A DNA stretch of 7,229 nucleotides from Verrucomicrobiota bacterium (lineage in GTDB: Bacteria; Verrucomicrobiota; Verrucomicrobiia; Opitutales; Intestinicryptomonadaceae). This document shows, piece by piece, positions 1 through 5,766 of the stretch. The notes under the pieces are model-generated. The model was not told where the DNA came from, searched no databases, and saw nothing but the letters and a program-made list of their open reading frames with translations. Each line of letters starts with the position of its first letter. The first letter of the stretch is position 1. The stretch spans positions 1 to 7,229 of the forward strand of contig QALA01000007.1 of the NCBI GenBank assembly GCA_003343565.1, read 5' to 3'. Position numbers and translations under genes: made by a program.

Positions 1-1085
1 CGGGAGCCGAAAAGCTGCTCGACGAATTTTCCGAGATGTTCAATATCCCCGTGGCGACGAGCCTGATGGGAATCGGCAGCGTCGATCCGCGCAAGCCGAA
101 AAACCTCTACTGGTTCGGCATGCACGGCACATACGCGGGAAACAAGGCCGTGTATGCCTCCGATTTCGTCCTCGCCCTCGGAACGCGCTTCAGCGACCGC
201 GTCACAGGCGTCGTGAGCAAGTTCGCACCCAAGGCCAAGATAGTCCAAATCGACATCGACGTGGCCGAACAGGACAAGAACGTCGCCGTGGATTTGGGCG
301 TCAATTCCGAAATATCATACGCGCTGGAACGCCTAATAAGCCTGGCAAAAAAGAGCAAGATCGCCAAGCCCGACTTCTCCGCATGGATCAAATACATCGG
401 GGAGATAAAGGCGAAGTTTCCCTACCCGTTCGCAAGAACGGCGCGCAAGAACATCACCGCGCAGGACGCAATCGCCGCCCTTGCGAAAGTCAGCCGCGGG
501 GAGGTCATCGTCACAACCGGCGTGGGGCAGCACCAGATGTGGACTCCGCAGAATTTCATATTCGACAAGCCGCGCCAATTCATAAGCTCCCTCGGCTCCG
601 GCACCATGGGCTTCGGGCTTCCCGCCGCCCTCGGAGTGAAGGTGGCGCTTCCGCACAAGACCGTCGTCGACATAGACGGAGACGGCTCATTCCAAATGAA
701 CATTCAGGAAATGGCCACGGCCGTGGCGGAGAAAATACCCGTCAAGGTCATGCTGATAAACAACCAGTTTCTGGGCATGGTCATGCAGTGGGAGGACATA
801 TTGTACAACGGCACGCGCGCCAATACAATACTGTCCGTCGATCCGAACGACATCGGCGGCCCCGAAAACCTCAAGGCCATATATCCGGACTACTGTAAAA
901 TAGCGGAAGGGTACTCGTGGAAATCCGCCAGAGTCCACAAGAAGAGCGAGCTTGAGGCCGCCGTCAAAAAGATGCTCGACGCAAAAGGGCCGTATCTGCT
1001 CGAAGTGATTGTCGAGCACGACGAACACGTGCTGCCCTTCATTCCGCCGGGCAAGTCGGCCGAAGAGATAATCATAACGAAATGA
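1..1085 (+). CDS. ilvB: Acetolactate synthase large (catalytic) subunit, 5' end missing
   Basis: Acetohydroxyacid synthase joins two pyruvates, or pyruvate and 2-oxobutyrate, with thiamine diphosphate (ThDP); it is the first shared step of valine, leucine and isoleucine synthesis in the cytoplasm. The frame is open from position 3, so the N-terminal ~35-40% (the pyrimidine-binding domain) lies outside the window. Visible are the end of the central domain (ALGTRFSDRVTG near 165-205) and the C-terminal pyrophosphate-binding domain, with VGQHQMW near 520, GSGTMGFGLPAALG near 597 and the ThDP/Mg motif beginning GDGSF at 678 and closing with NNQ near 759. The following GMVMQWED carries the Trp that in characterised enzymes lines the inhibitor/substrate channel. 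The ending HVLPFIPPGKSAEEII is typical of the family, so the 3' end is intact. The neighbour downstream is a cyclophilin, not the regulatory subunit ilvN. Family assignment is secure. Confidence 0.96.
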   Translation, partial: GAEKLLDEFSEMFNIPVATSLMGIGSVDPRKPKNLYWFGMHGTYAGNKAVYASDFVLALGTRFSDRVTGVVSKFAPKAKIVQIDIDVAEQDKNVAVDLGVNSEISYALERLISLAKKSKIAKPDFSAWIKYIGEIKAKFPYPFARTARKNITAQDAIAALAKVSRGEVIVTTGVGQHQMWTPQNFIFDKPRQFISSLGSGTMGFGLPAALGVKVALPHKTVVDIDGDGSFQMNIQEMATAVAEKIPVKVMLINNQFLGMVMQWEDILYNGTRANTILSVDPNDIGGPENLKAIYPDYCKIAEGYSWKSARVHKKSELEAAVKKMLDAKGPYLLEVIVEHDEHVLPFIPPGKSAEEIIITK

Positions 1086-1088
1086 CAA

Positions 1089-1106
1089 AAACCGAATAAA
1101 CCGAAT
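1089..1106 (+). repeat. Perfect 9-nt tandem duplication in the ilvB-cyclophilin spacer
   Basis: The unit aaaccgaat occurs twice back to back (1089-1097 and 1098-1106) and fills most of the 28-nt spacer. It ends 7 nt before the cyclophilin ATG, just where a ribosome binding site would be expected, and has no purine-rich Shine-Dalgarno core. It may be a simple slippage product. Confidence 0.8.
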
Positions 1107-1113
1107 TAAAAAC

Positions 1114-1590
1114 ATGAAAACATTTGCCGTAATCAAGACGAATCGGGGCGACATCAAGGTCGAACTCTTTGAAAAAGTCGCGCCCAAGGCGTGCGAAAAC
1201 TTTGAAAAGCTCGCCGAAAAGGGCTACTACGACGGCGTGATTTTCCACCGCGTCATAAAGGACTTCATGATTCAGGGCGGAGACCCTACCGGAACCGGAC
1301 GCGGCGGGCAGTCTGCTTGGGGCGCGCCGTTTGAGGACGAGTGCGACCCGAATGTCAGATTCGACCGGAAAGGCCTGCTGGCCATGGCCAACGCGGGCCC
1401 CGGAACAAACGGCAGCCAATTTTTCATAACCACGGTTCCCACCGGCTGGCTCAACATGCACCACACTATCTTCGGCGAAGTTGTGTCGGGATACGACGTT
1501 GTGCAAAAGATTGAGGACGCCCCGACGGGCCCCATGGACAAGCCGCTTGCCGAGCAAAAAATTCTCTCCGTGGAAATCGTCAGAGAGTAG
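1114..1590 (+). CDS. Cyclophilin-type peptidyl-prolyl cis-trans isomerase
   Basis: This 158-residue protein catalyses cis-trans isomerisation of Xaa-Pro bonds and assists folding. It is a single cyclophilin domain with no signal peptide, so it should be cytoplasmic (PpiB-like). Hallmarks are FHRVIKDFMIQGGDP at 44-58 (active-site FHR and Gln54), the GTGRGG loop at 60-65, MANAGPGTNGSQFFIT at 91-106, and WLNMHHTIFGEV at 112-123, which carries the Trp that binds cyclosporin in relatives and the active-site His. Length is normal for minimal bacterial cyclophilins. The first ATG is chosen because the domain begins at once (FAVIKTNRGDIKVELF); its leader is A-rich without a clear Shine-Dalgarno. The 28-nt spacing from ilvB suggests co-transcription, although the two functions are unrelated. 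Function is very likely; the natural substrates are unknown. Confidence 0.95.
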   Translation: MKTFAVIKTNRGDIKVELFEKVAPKACENFEKLAEKGYYDGVIFHRVIKDFMIQGGDPTGTGRGGQSAWGAPFEDECDPNVRFDRKGLLAMANAGPGTNGSQFFITTVPTGWLNMHHTIFGEVVSGYDVVQKIEDAPTGPMDKPLAEQKILSVEIVRE

Positions 1591-1605
1591 TTTGGGCAAA
1601 GCAGC

Positions 1606-1630
1606 CGCGCCTCCGCCGAACGGAGGAGCG
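1606..1630 (+). terminator. Stem-loop after the cyclophilin gene, possible terminator
   Basis: CCTCCG (1610-1615) pairs with CGGAGG (1621-1626) around the loop CCGAA. Three more pairs (1606-1608 with 1628-1630) extend it beyond one G/A mismatch. It begins 16 nt after the stop codon. There is no U-tract after it (the sequence continues agcgaaaattta), so it is at best a weak intrinsic terminator or an mRNA 3'-end stabiliser. Confidence 0.4.
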
Positions 1631-1690
1631 AAAATTTAAAAGCGGCCCGTCCGAGTCAAATCGAACTGCGCGTCCGCCAGGGAGAGCCAG

Positions 1691-1723
1691 ATTTGGAGAC
1701 TTTTGTCAAATTTGGCGACTTTT
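1691..1723. repeat. Two imperfect direct repeats, 19-nt period
   Basis: atttggagactttt (1691-1704) recurs as atttggcgactttt (1710-1723), with one mismatch in 14 and start points 19 nt apart. It lies in AT-richer DNA than its surroundings. It could be a pair of protein-binding half sites or a chance duplication; no regulated gene starts close by. Confidence 0.6.
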
Positions 1724-1810
1724 ACCTGTTTTATAAACGCGTAAAAATTGCCTAATTTTGGGGTTCCATGCCTTCCTTGCGGACATGGCGCGGGAAAATA
1801 ACCGTATCGC

Positions 1811-1849
1811 GCCAAAAGGTTTGATATGGTGTGCCAAACGTTTTATATG
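1811..1849. repeat. Two imperfect direct repeats, 22-nt period
   Basis: gccaaaaggtttgatatg (1811-1828) recurs as gccaaacgttttatatg (1833-1849), with 15 matches, two mismatches and one gap. The 22-nt spacing is about two helical turns, as seen for tandem operator sites, but no gene start lies near it. Confidence 0.6.
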
Positions 1850-1892
1850 CAACCCTTGTTCTATACCTTTCCTGCAAGGGGATAAAAAAGTC

Positions 1893-1920
1893 TTTGCAAG
1901 GCGTTTGCAGGGCCTTTGCA
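1893..1920. repeat. Three TTTGCA units at exact 11-nt spacing
   Basis: TTTGCA starts at 1893, 1904 and 1915. The surrounding bases (tttgcaaggc, tttgcagggc, tttgcaattt) are also similar. A fourth TGCA lies at 1873, two periods before the one at 1895. Spacing near one helical turn would place all copies on one DNA face. The outer two copies also form the arms of a bulged hairpin. Confidence 0.65.
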
Positions 1921-1950
1921 ATTTACGGACGCAGACGCGGATTTTTGCAT

Positions 1951-2057
1951 GGGGGGGTTCTTGACGCGCAGCTCGTAGACGCCGTTGTCGGCGTCGTAGG
2001 CGGCTTTCGGTGCGGCGTAGATAACCATTCGCCCGCCGCGACTTTGGCCTTCCATTT
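1951..2057 (-). pseudogene. Short frameshifted coding remnant of unknown family
   Basis: On the minus strand, from 2057 down to 2028, one frame reads KWKAKVAAGE. A second frame continues from 2028 as MVIYAAPKAAYDADNGVYEL and then RVKN, ending at 1957. The two join if a single A is restored (GAATGG to GAAATGG). Together they look like real protein: mixed composition, and C or G at most third codon positions as in the neighbouring genes, unlike the Arg-rich translations on either side. The remnant ends at a run of seven C on that strand (1951-1957). I do not recognise the family and see no credible sequence before or after it, so this may be a decayed gene fragment or a coincidence. Confidence 0.3.
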
Positions 2058-2608
2058 CGCCCGCGCGCGGCGTTGCAAATTTGCGGCATTGGAAAGGGTT
2101 GGCGCGCGGGCTTCACACGCCGCAAAAAGCGCGCCTGCGCCCGCCCTGCGCAAGATCGACGCCAAACGCCCGAACGAAAAATTCGCCGGACAACGCCAAA
2201 TGTGTAGAACGATTCGGATTGCCCGCATCAATTCCAAATCTCCCCGCACTCAAGCGCTTCCCATGAGCCTTACCCCCTATTGGGAAACAATAAAAACACG
2301 GCGCGCCGCAAAAGAGATTCCGCATATTTTGAAAGCCCGTCAACTCCGCCGGCTTTTTCGGCAAACGCCACAGCAACAACTTCCTGCCGTCTCCGAAAAG
2401 TTTTGCCGCAACATAACCGCCGAGCCCGCGAATTGCCGCATTTCCCCGTCGTCTCCGCGCAAATCAAACCGCAAAACCGCGCGGCTTTTCCTGCCGCCGC
2501 AAGGCTCCAGCAAACGCTTTCATGCGCCCCGCGCCGGACGGGAGCGCCGCCCCAGTCCAAACAGCCGAATCCGCGGGGAAACTGCGGAAGATAGCGCGTG
2601 AAAAGAAA

Positions 2609-3391
2609 CTAACGCCCTTCCCCTGCCAAAGCGGATTTCAAGGCCCTTGCGCCGAATTTGGGGTTCGACAACACCCTCTTTGCGCACGCTCTTTCGACAA
2701 AATCGGCGTAGGGAGCCATTGAGGCCTGGGCAAAAACTATGACATCGGCCGACTTCGCGGCCTCGCGCAATTTCTCGGAAAGCAGCTTTTCAAAGGCGCC
2801 GGAAGCGGAGCCGAACCCGCCGTCCACGACCGCCTCCGAAATTTCGACGCTTCGTCCAAGCTCCGCACAGGCGCGGCGTATCGACCTCTTTGTAGGCTCC
2901 ACCGCGCTGCGGAAAGTGGCGGCCACAAGAATCCTATCGCCGCTTCGCACGGCTTCGCGGCACATTTCGTCGTTCATGCCCACAATGGGAACGCCGACAA
3001 ACTCGCCCGTTTCCCGCATGGAATGGGCCAAATCCGACACTGTCGAACATACGCTCAAAACCGCTCGCGCGCCCGACCTCACGGAATCGGCATACATGGC
3101 GACAAATTTCGCGGCGGGTTCGCGCCCCATGCGGCCGGCTTTCGCGGTTTCCTCAAAAATCGAGGCGTCCTCATAGCGCAATATCTCGACCTTTCCGCCA
3201 AATTCGTCGCGGACCGCCCTCTCCACGTCCTCCTTCAACTTGGGATTTGTTATCGTATAAATCACGGCAACTTTAGGCGAATCGCCCGAAGACCCGCCGG
3301 CATGCGCAAAAAAGAGAAGCGGCGCGCAGACAAAATGCGCCGCAACTGCTCCCCAAAGTTTGACATTAAAACTTCCCGATACCATGACCAT
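2609..3391 (-). CDS. Aspartate/glutamate racemase superfamily protein with N-terminal export signal
   Basis: This 260-residue protein fits the Asp/Glu/hydantoin racemase superfamily: two alpha/beta lobes, with KVAVIYTITNPKLKEDV at 40-56, AVLSVCSTVSDLA at 110-122 carrying catalytic-type Cys115, VGVPIVGMNDEM at 132-143, and ADVIVFAQASMAPYADF at 215-231. In two-base racemases the last strand carries the second Cys (of the LGCAG type); here Gln222 stands in that place, so racemase chemistry cannot be assumed. Residues 1-31 look like a Sec signal: Lys11, a hydrophobic stretch at 12-29 and AHA before the likely cleavage at 31/32. The first ATG (or the Met two codons on) is preceded by GGAAG 11 nt upstream, the best Shine-Dalgarno in the window. 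It is monocistronic as far as visible and convergent with the cyclophilin. Substrate is unknown. Confidence 0.8.
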   Translation of the reverse strand: MVMVSGSFNVKLWGAVAAHFVCAPLLFFAHAGGSSGDSPKVAVIYTITNPKLKEDVERAVRDEFGGKVEILRYEDASIFEETAKAGRMGREPAAKFVAMYADSVRSGARAVLSVCSTVSDLAHSMRETGEFVGVPIVGMNDEMCREAVRSGDRILVAATFRSAVEPTKRSIRRACAELGRSVEISEAVVDGGFGSASGAFEKLLSEKLREAAKSADVIVFAQASMAPYADFVERACAKRVLSNPKFGARALKSALAGEGR

Positions 3392-3427
3392 AAAGGCTGA
3401 AACTTCCAGCGCGTTTATTTTTTACGC

Positions 3428-3456
3428 AAGTTAAAGGCCGCCCGCAATAAGTTCAA
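3428..3456 (-). promoter_or_regulatory. Possible promoter of the racemase-like gene
   Basis: On the minus strand TTGAAC (3456-3451) is followed after 17 nt by TAACTT (3433-3428), which would place the transcript start about 30 nt before the ATG at 3391. Spacing is ideal but the hexamers match the sigma-70 consensus only 4/6 and 3/6, so this is a weak call. Confidence 0.25.
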
Positions 3457-3466
3457 TATAAAATCC

Positions 3467-3502
3467 AAAAAACGCGTTAAAAAACTCCCCGTAAAAAACG
3501 CG
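3467..3502. repeat. Direct repeat aaaaaacgcg, with palindrome AACGCGTT
   Basis: aaaaaacgcg occurs at 3467-3476 and 3493-3502, 26 nt apart. The first copy runs into the 8-bp palindrome AACGCGTT at 3471-3478, flanked by A-runs. It lies 76-111 bp upstream of the racemase-like start, beyond the suggested promoter, where an activator site or a bent A-tract could act. Confidence 0.5.
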
Positions 3503-3869
3503 GCAGCCTCCTGCGGCGAATCGTGCCCGCACCGGGAAGCGGCGCTTGAAATTTTCCGCAACCGCACAGAGAATCCCCGCCCGCAAACAAACATTCAAAA
3601 CGGCCCGCAAAACGCGCGAATTTCTCACAGCAACCGCAAAAAAACGCAACGCCAAAACGATATTCCTGCCGCGGGAAAACGCGCTATCGGCACAGCGCAA
3701 CCCGACGCATATACCCCATAGCCGCGCCAATGCTCTCGACAAATCCCGCGCCGCTCCAACGATGCCGGCACAAAAACAATTGCCAAACTCCCGCCGCATT
3801 TCGCCCGAACATTTTTAACGAAAAAGCGGCCGCGCGCACGAAAACGCGACGCCGAAAAACGACACTTTG

Positions 3870-3889
3870 GCGCACCGCAAGCGGTGCGC
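3870..3889 (-). terminator. Terminator hairpin after the exonuclease gene
   Basis: GCGCACCG pairs perfectly with CGGTGCGC over 8 bp around a 4-nt loop, starting 5 nt beyond the TGA of the exonuclease on the minus strand. A T5 run follows about 10 nt further on. The stem is strong and its position at the end of a three-gene cluster is right, though the T-run is displaced. Confidence 0.6.
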
Positions 3890-3894
3890 GCCAA

Positions 3895-4410
3895 TCATTT
3901 GCCGAACAGCCGAAGGGCTATTTCGGCGCACGCCGCGGCGTCCGCAAGCGCGTTGTGATGATTGCCAAGGCCGACGCCGAAAAAGTCGGCGAGCGTGCTC
4001 AATTTGCAGTCTTTAGGCCGCTCTTCCGGAGGAAGCGACATCAGTTTGGAGCGCGCGAGGCGGCATGTGCAAAGAAAGTCATAGTCCGGATAGTCCATCG
4101 AATAGGCCGCGAAAGCCGCCCTCAGGCAGGACTCGTCGAAGGCGGAATTGTGGGCGACGAGCATAAGTCCGGAAACCATTTCGCAAACCCTGCCCCAAAC
4201 TTGCGGAAATATCGGCGCGCATGCGGTATCCTCGGCGGTAAGTCCGTGAATGCGCGTGTTAAAATATAGGTAATATTCGGGCTCCGGGCGAATAAGGCTG
4301 TAAAAACTGCCGCACACCGCCCCGCCGCGCACGACAACCACGCCGACGCTGCACACGCTGCTGCGCTCATGATTGGCGGTTTCAAAGTCTATTGCGGCAA
4401 AATCTGTCAC
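3895..4410 (-). CDS. DEDDh-family 3'-5' exonuclease (DnaQ-like)
   Basis: This 171-residue protein is a single RNase T/DnaQ exonuclease domain, which removes nucleotides from 3' ends with two metal ions. The full catalytic set is visible: Asp8 and Glu10 in AAIDFETAN, Asp92 in VAHNSAFD, and His152 with Asp157 in HHNALADA. The early IHGLTAEDT at 54-62 is also typical. There is no polymerase or BRCT domain, so it is a stand-alone exonuclease rather than a polymerase fragment; DNA or RNA preference cannot be told. The start is GTG, chosen because the domain begins at residue 3 and no ATG precedes it; no Shine-Dalgarno is seen. It lies 36 nt after the NamZ gene on the same strand and is followed by a terminator hairpin, so it is probably the last gene of that transcript. 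The protein is cytoplasmic. Confidence 0.9.
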   Translation of the reverse strand: MTDFAAIDFETANHERSSVCSVGVVVVRGGAVCGSFYSLIRPEPEYYLYFNTRIHGLTAEDTACAPIFPQVWGRVCEMVSGLMLVAHNSAFDESCLRAAFAAYSMDYPDYDFLCTCRLARSKLMSLPPEERPKDCKLSTLADFFGVGLGNHHNALADAAACAEIALRLFGK

Positions 4411-4446
4411 TATACCGAATAAAAGAGAAAGGCCGGACCGCGACCG

Positions 4447-5733
4447 CTAATAAAGCCTGTATTTCAACGTGTTTTTCTGGAAGGCGAACGCCTCCGAAGA
4501 CCACGATTCCACAAATCTGCGCGCGTCCGCCGCCGCGCCCTTCGACAATATTTCCCGCCACCATTTTTCGGAGCCCGTGTGCTTGTTGAACAGCGATTCC
4601 TTTGAGGCCGAAAGCCCCCTGAACACGTTGCCCCCGCCAAATCGGCACGCCAACTTCATCATGTAAAACGAAATCTCGGTGGGGCGCAAGACGTCCCAGT
4701 CGTCGATGACGACGTACGCGCCCCTCACGCGCGTTCCCCTCGCGTTTTTCGCCTCGACCGGCGAGAACGATATTCCGCGAATCCCGCACGCATTGAGGGC
4801 GGAGGCTATCTGCTCTGCGCTCTTTCCGGGAAAAGTCAGGAGCCGAAACGGATACTGCGTGCCGTAGCCGTGCTGGAAGCCGCCGACCTGCGCTCCCAAA
4901 CCCGTCATGGCGTACCCCATGGCGGCCGCAAGGGACGGGATTGCGGGGCTGGTGGGAATCCATTTCAGCCCCGTAGCCGTCCACGTCATGCGCCGCTTCC
5001 AGCCGCGCATAGGAACGACGGTCAGCCGCCCCCTTGCCGGAAGGTGTTTCGGAATGTCGAGCGCGCCGGGAGCGCCCTTTGCAAAACAGGCCAGTTCGCC
5101 AATCGTCATCGCGTGGACGTACGGAACCTGAAGCTGGCCGACATAGCTCTTGAACTGCCTGTCCAACATGGGGCCGTCGACCTTCAGCCCTCCGAGCGGA
5201 TTCGGCCTGTCCAAGACGACAATCTCCTTGCCGTTTTCAAAACAGGCCTCCATCGCCCTAACCATGCAGCTGACATACGTGTAGGAGCGCGACCCTATGT
5301 CCTGAAGGTCCACCACCAGCGCATCTATTTTCGAGAGCATCGCGCTCGTGGGCTTGCGGTATTTTCCGTAGAGGGAATAGACGGGCAGCCTCGTGCGCCG
5401 GTCGATTTTGTCGAGAACCGGAACGTCGGCTTTTTCGTCGCCGTAAATGCCGTGTTCGGGACCGAAGAGAGCCGTGAGGCGGACGCCTCTTGCCGAGCGC
5501 AAGACGTCCACCGTGCTTTTGCCAAACCTGTTGACGCCCGCGGGATTCGTCAGCAGACCCACGCGCTTTCCCCTCAAGTGGCGGTAGTTGAGAGACTCCA
5601 AAACGTCGATTCCCAACATCACCCTGCCGCCGTCGCGCGGAGCCGCGCGGACAAGCGGAGACGCAAACGCGCCGGCGGAGGCCGCCAGAACCGCCTTCAT
5701 AAAGCCGCGTCTGCCGCAAGATTTGCAGTCCAT
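4447..5733 (-). CDS. namZ: NamZ/DUF1343-family exo-beta-N-acetylmuramidase, Tat-exported
   Basis: This 428-residue protein belongs to the DUF1343 family, whose founder NamZ removes terminal MurNAc from peptidoglycan fragments during wall turnover. Residues 1-31 form a signal with the twin-arginine core GRRGFMK (7-13), a hydrophobic stretch and VRA before cleavage, so export should be by Tat to the periplasm. The mature part opens with GIDVLESLNYRHLRGKRVGL (41-60). It carries GPEHG at 91-95, the family's presumed catalytic region, then VVDLQDIGSRSYTY at 140-153, VLDRPNPLGG at 173-182 and IPTSPAIP at 259-266. The stretch 276-296 (ending HGYGTQYPF) lacks the Glu-rich SEGRGTTRPFE form of some members and resembles the alternative branch with a GVGYTLPF-like motif. 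Length is normal and the gene looks intact. It lies 33 nt after the DUF2062 gene. Activity is inferred from the family. Confidence 0.9.
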   Translation of the reverse strand: MDCKSCGRRGFMKAVLAASAGAFASPLVRAAPRDGGRVMLGIDVLESLNYRHLRGKRVGLLTNPAGVNRFGKSTVDVLRSARGVRLTALFGPEHGIYGDEKADVPVLDKIDRRTRLPVYSLYGKYRKPTSAMLSKIDALVVDLQDIGSRSYTYVSCMVRAMEACFENGKEIVVLDRPNPLGGLKVDGPMLDRQFKSYVGQLQVPYVHAMTIGELACFAKGAPGALDIPKHLPARGRLTVVPMRGWKRRMTWTATGLKWIPTSPAIPSLAAAMGYAMTGLGAQVGGFQHGYGTQYPFRLLTFPGKSAEQIASALNACGIRGISFSPVEAKNARGTRVRGAYVVIDDWDVLRPTEISFYMMKLACRFGGGNVFRGLSASKESLFNKHTGSEKWWREILSKGAAADARRFVESWSSEAFAFQKNTLKYRLY

Positions 5734-5766
5734 TTCCCGAATTTTTTTTGCGTTGCGCCCGCCGCC

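Larger units (their letters stand above)
1786..1921. other. Cluster of three stem-loops, candidate structured RNA
   Basis: Three inverted repeats lie in a row. TGGCGCG (1786-1792) pairs with CGCGCCA (1808-1814), 7 bp. CCCTTG (1853-1858) pairs with CAAGGG (1875-1880), 6 bp. TTGCAAGGC (1894-1902) pairs with GCC-T-TTGCAA (1912-1921), 9 bp with one bulged T. The stems are seen directly in the sequence. That they form an RNA, a protein-binding array or part of a dispersed intergenic repeat is inference. GC-rich DNA yields hairpins by chance, so the claim rests on their density. Confidence 0.35.
1631..2608. other. About 1 kb without a credible intact gene
   Basis: Several frames stay open here by chance, because GC-rich DNA has few stops. 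Their translations are Arg/Pro/Ala-rich, lack domain-like patterning, and overlap one another on both strands. I recognise no family and no tRNA or rRNA. What can be seen is a set of short phased repeats and hairpins between about 1690 and 1921, a G7 tract at 1951-1957, a short coding-like remnant on the minus strand (1957-2057), and then about 500 bp that is C- and A-rich on the + strand with no recognisable feature. It separates two convergent genes (the cyclophilin on + and the racemase-like gene on -), so no promoter is strictly required inside it. Confidence 0.6.
3392..3894. other. Gene-poor spacer, A+C-rich on the + strand
   Basis: No convincing gene. Open frames on either strand give low-complexity, Arg-rich or Phe/Arg-rich translations without domain patterns. 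In 3541-3660 I counted 86 of 120 bases as A or C. The part nearest the racemase-like gene (3411-3502) holds A-runs, the palindrome AACGCGTT and a possible promoter. The other end holds the terminator hairpin of the exonuclease gene. Confidence 0.6.

Noticed and set aside
1706..2125. Minus-strand open frame of 139 codons in the same interval
   Set aside because: The translation is highly Arg-rich with long runs of basic residues and covers the hairpin cluster; no family recognised. A link to a dispersed repeat cannot be tested here.
2473..2489. Near-palindrome AAAACCGCGCGGCTTTT as a possible terminator
   Set aside because: The palindromic core leaves too small a loop for a stable hairpin, one pair is mismatched, and it is more than 100 bp beyond the racemase-like stop codon.
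1831..2601. Long + strand open frame of 256 codons across the gene-free interval
   Set aside because: Its translation is Arg/Pro/Ala-rich with no domain-like patterning, overlaps equally long minus-strand frames and shows no coding-type third-position bias. It looks like a chance open frame in GC-rich DNA.
3431..3799. Minus-strand open frame of 122 codons in the A+C-rich spacer
   Set aside because: The composition (Phe, Arg, Ala, Cys, Val) is what G/T-rich DNA yields in any frame; adjacent frames look the same and no motif is visible.
3541..3870. CRISPR-like appearance from recurring CCGCAAAA words
   Set aside because: The words recur at irregular spacing with no constant repeat length or spacer structure; they reflect A+C-rich composition.
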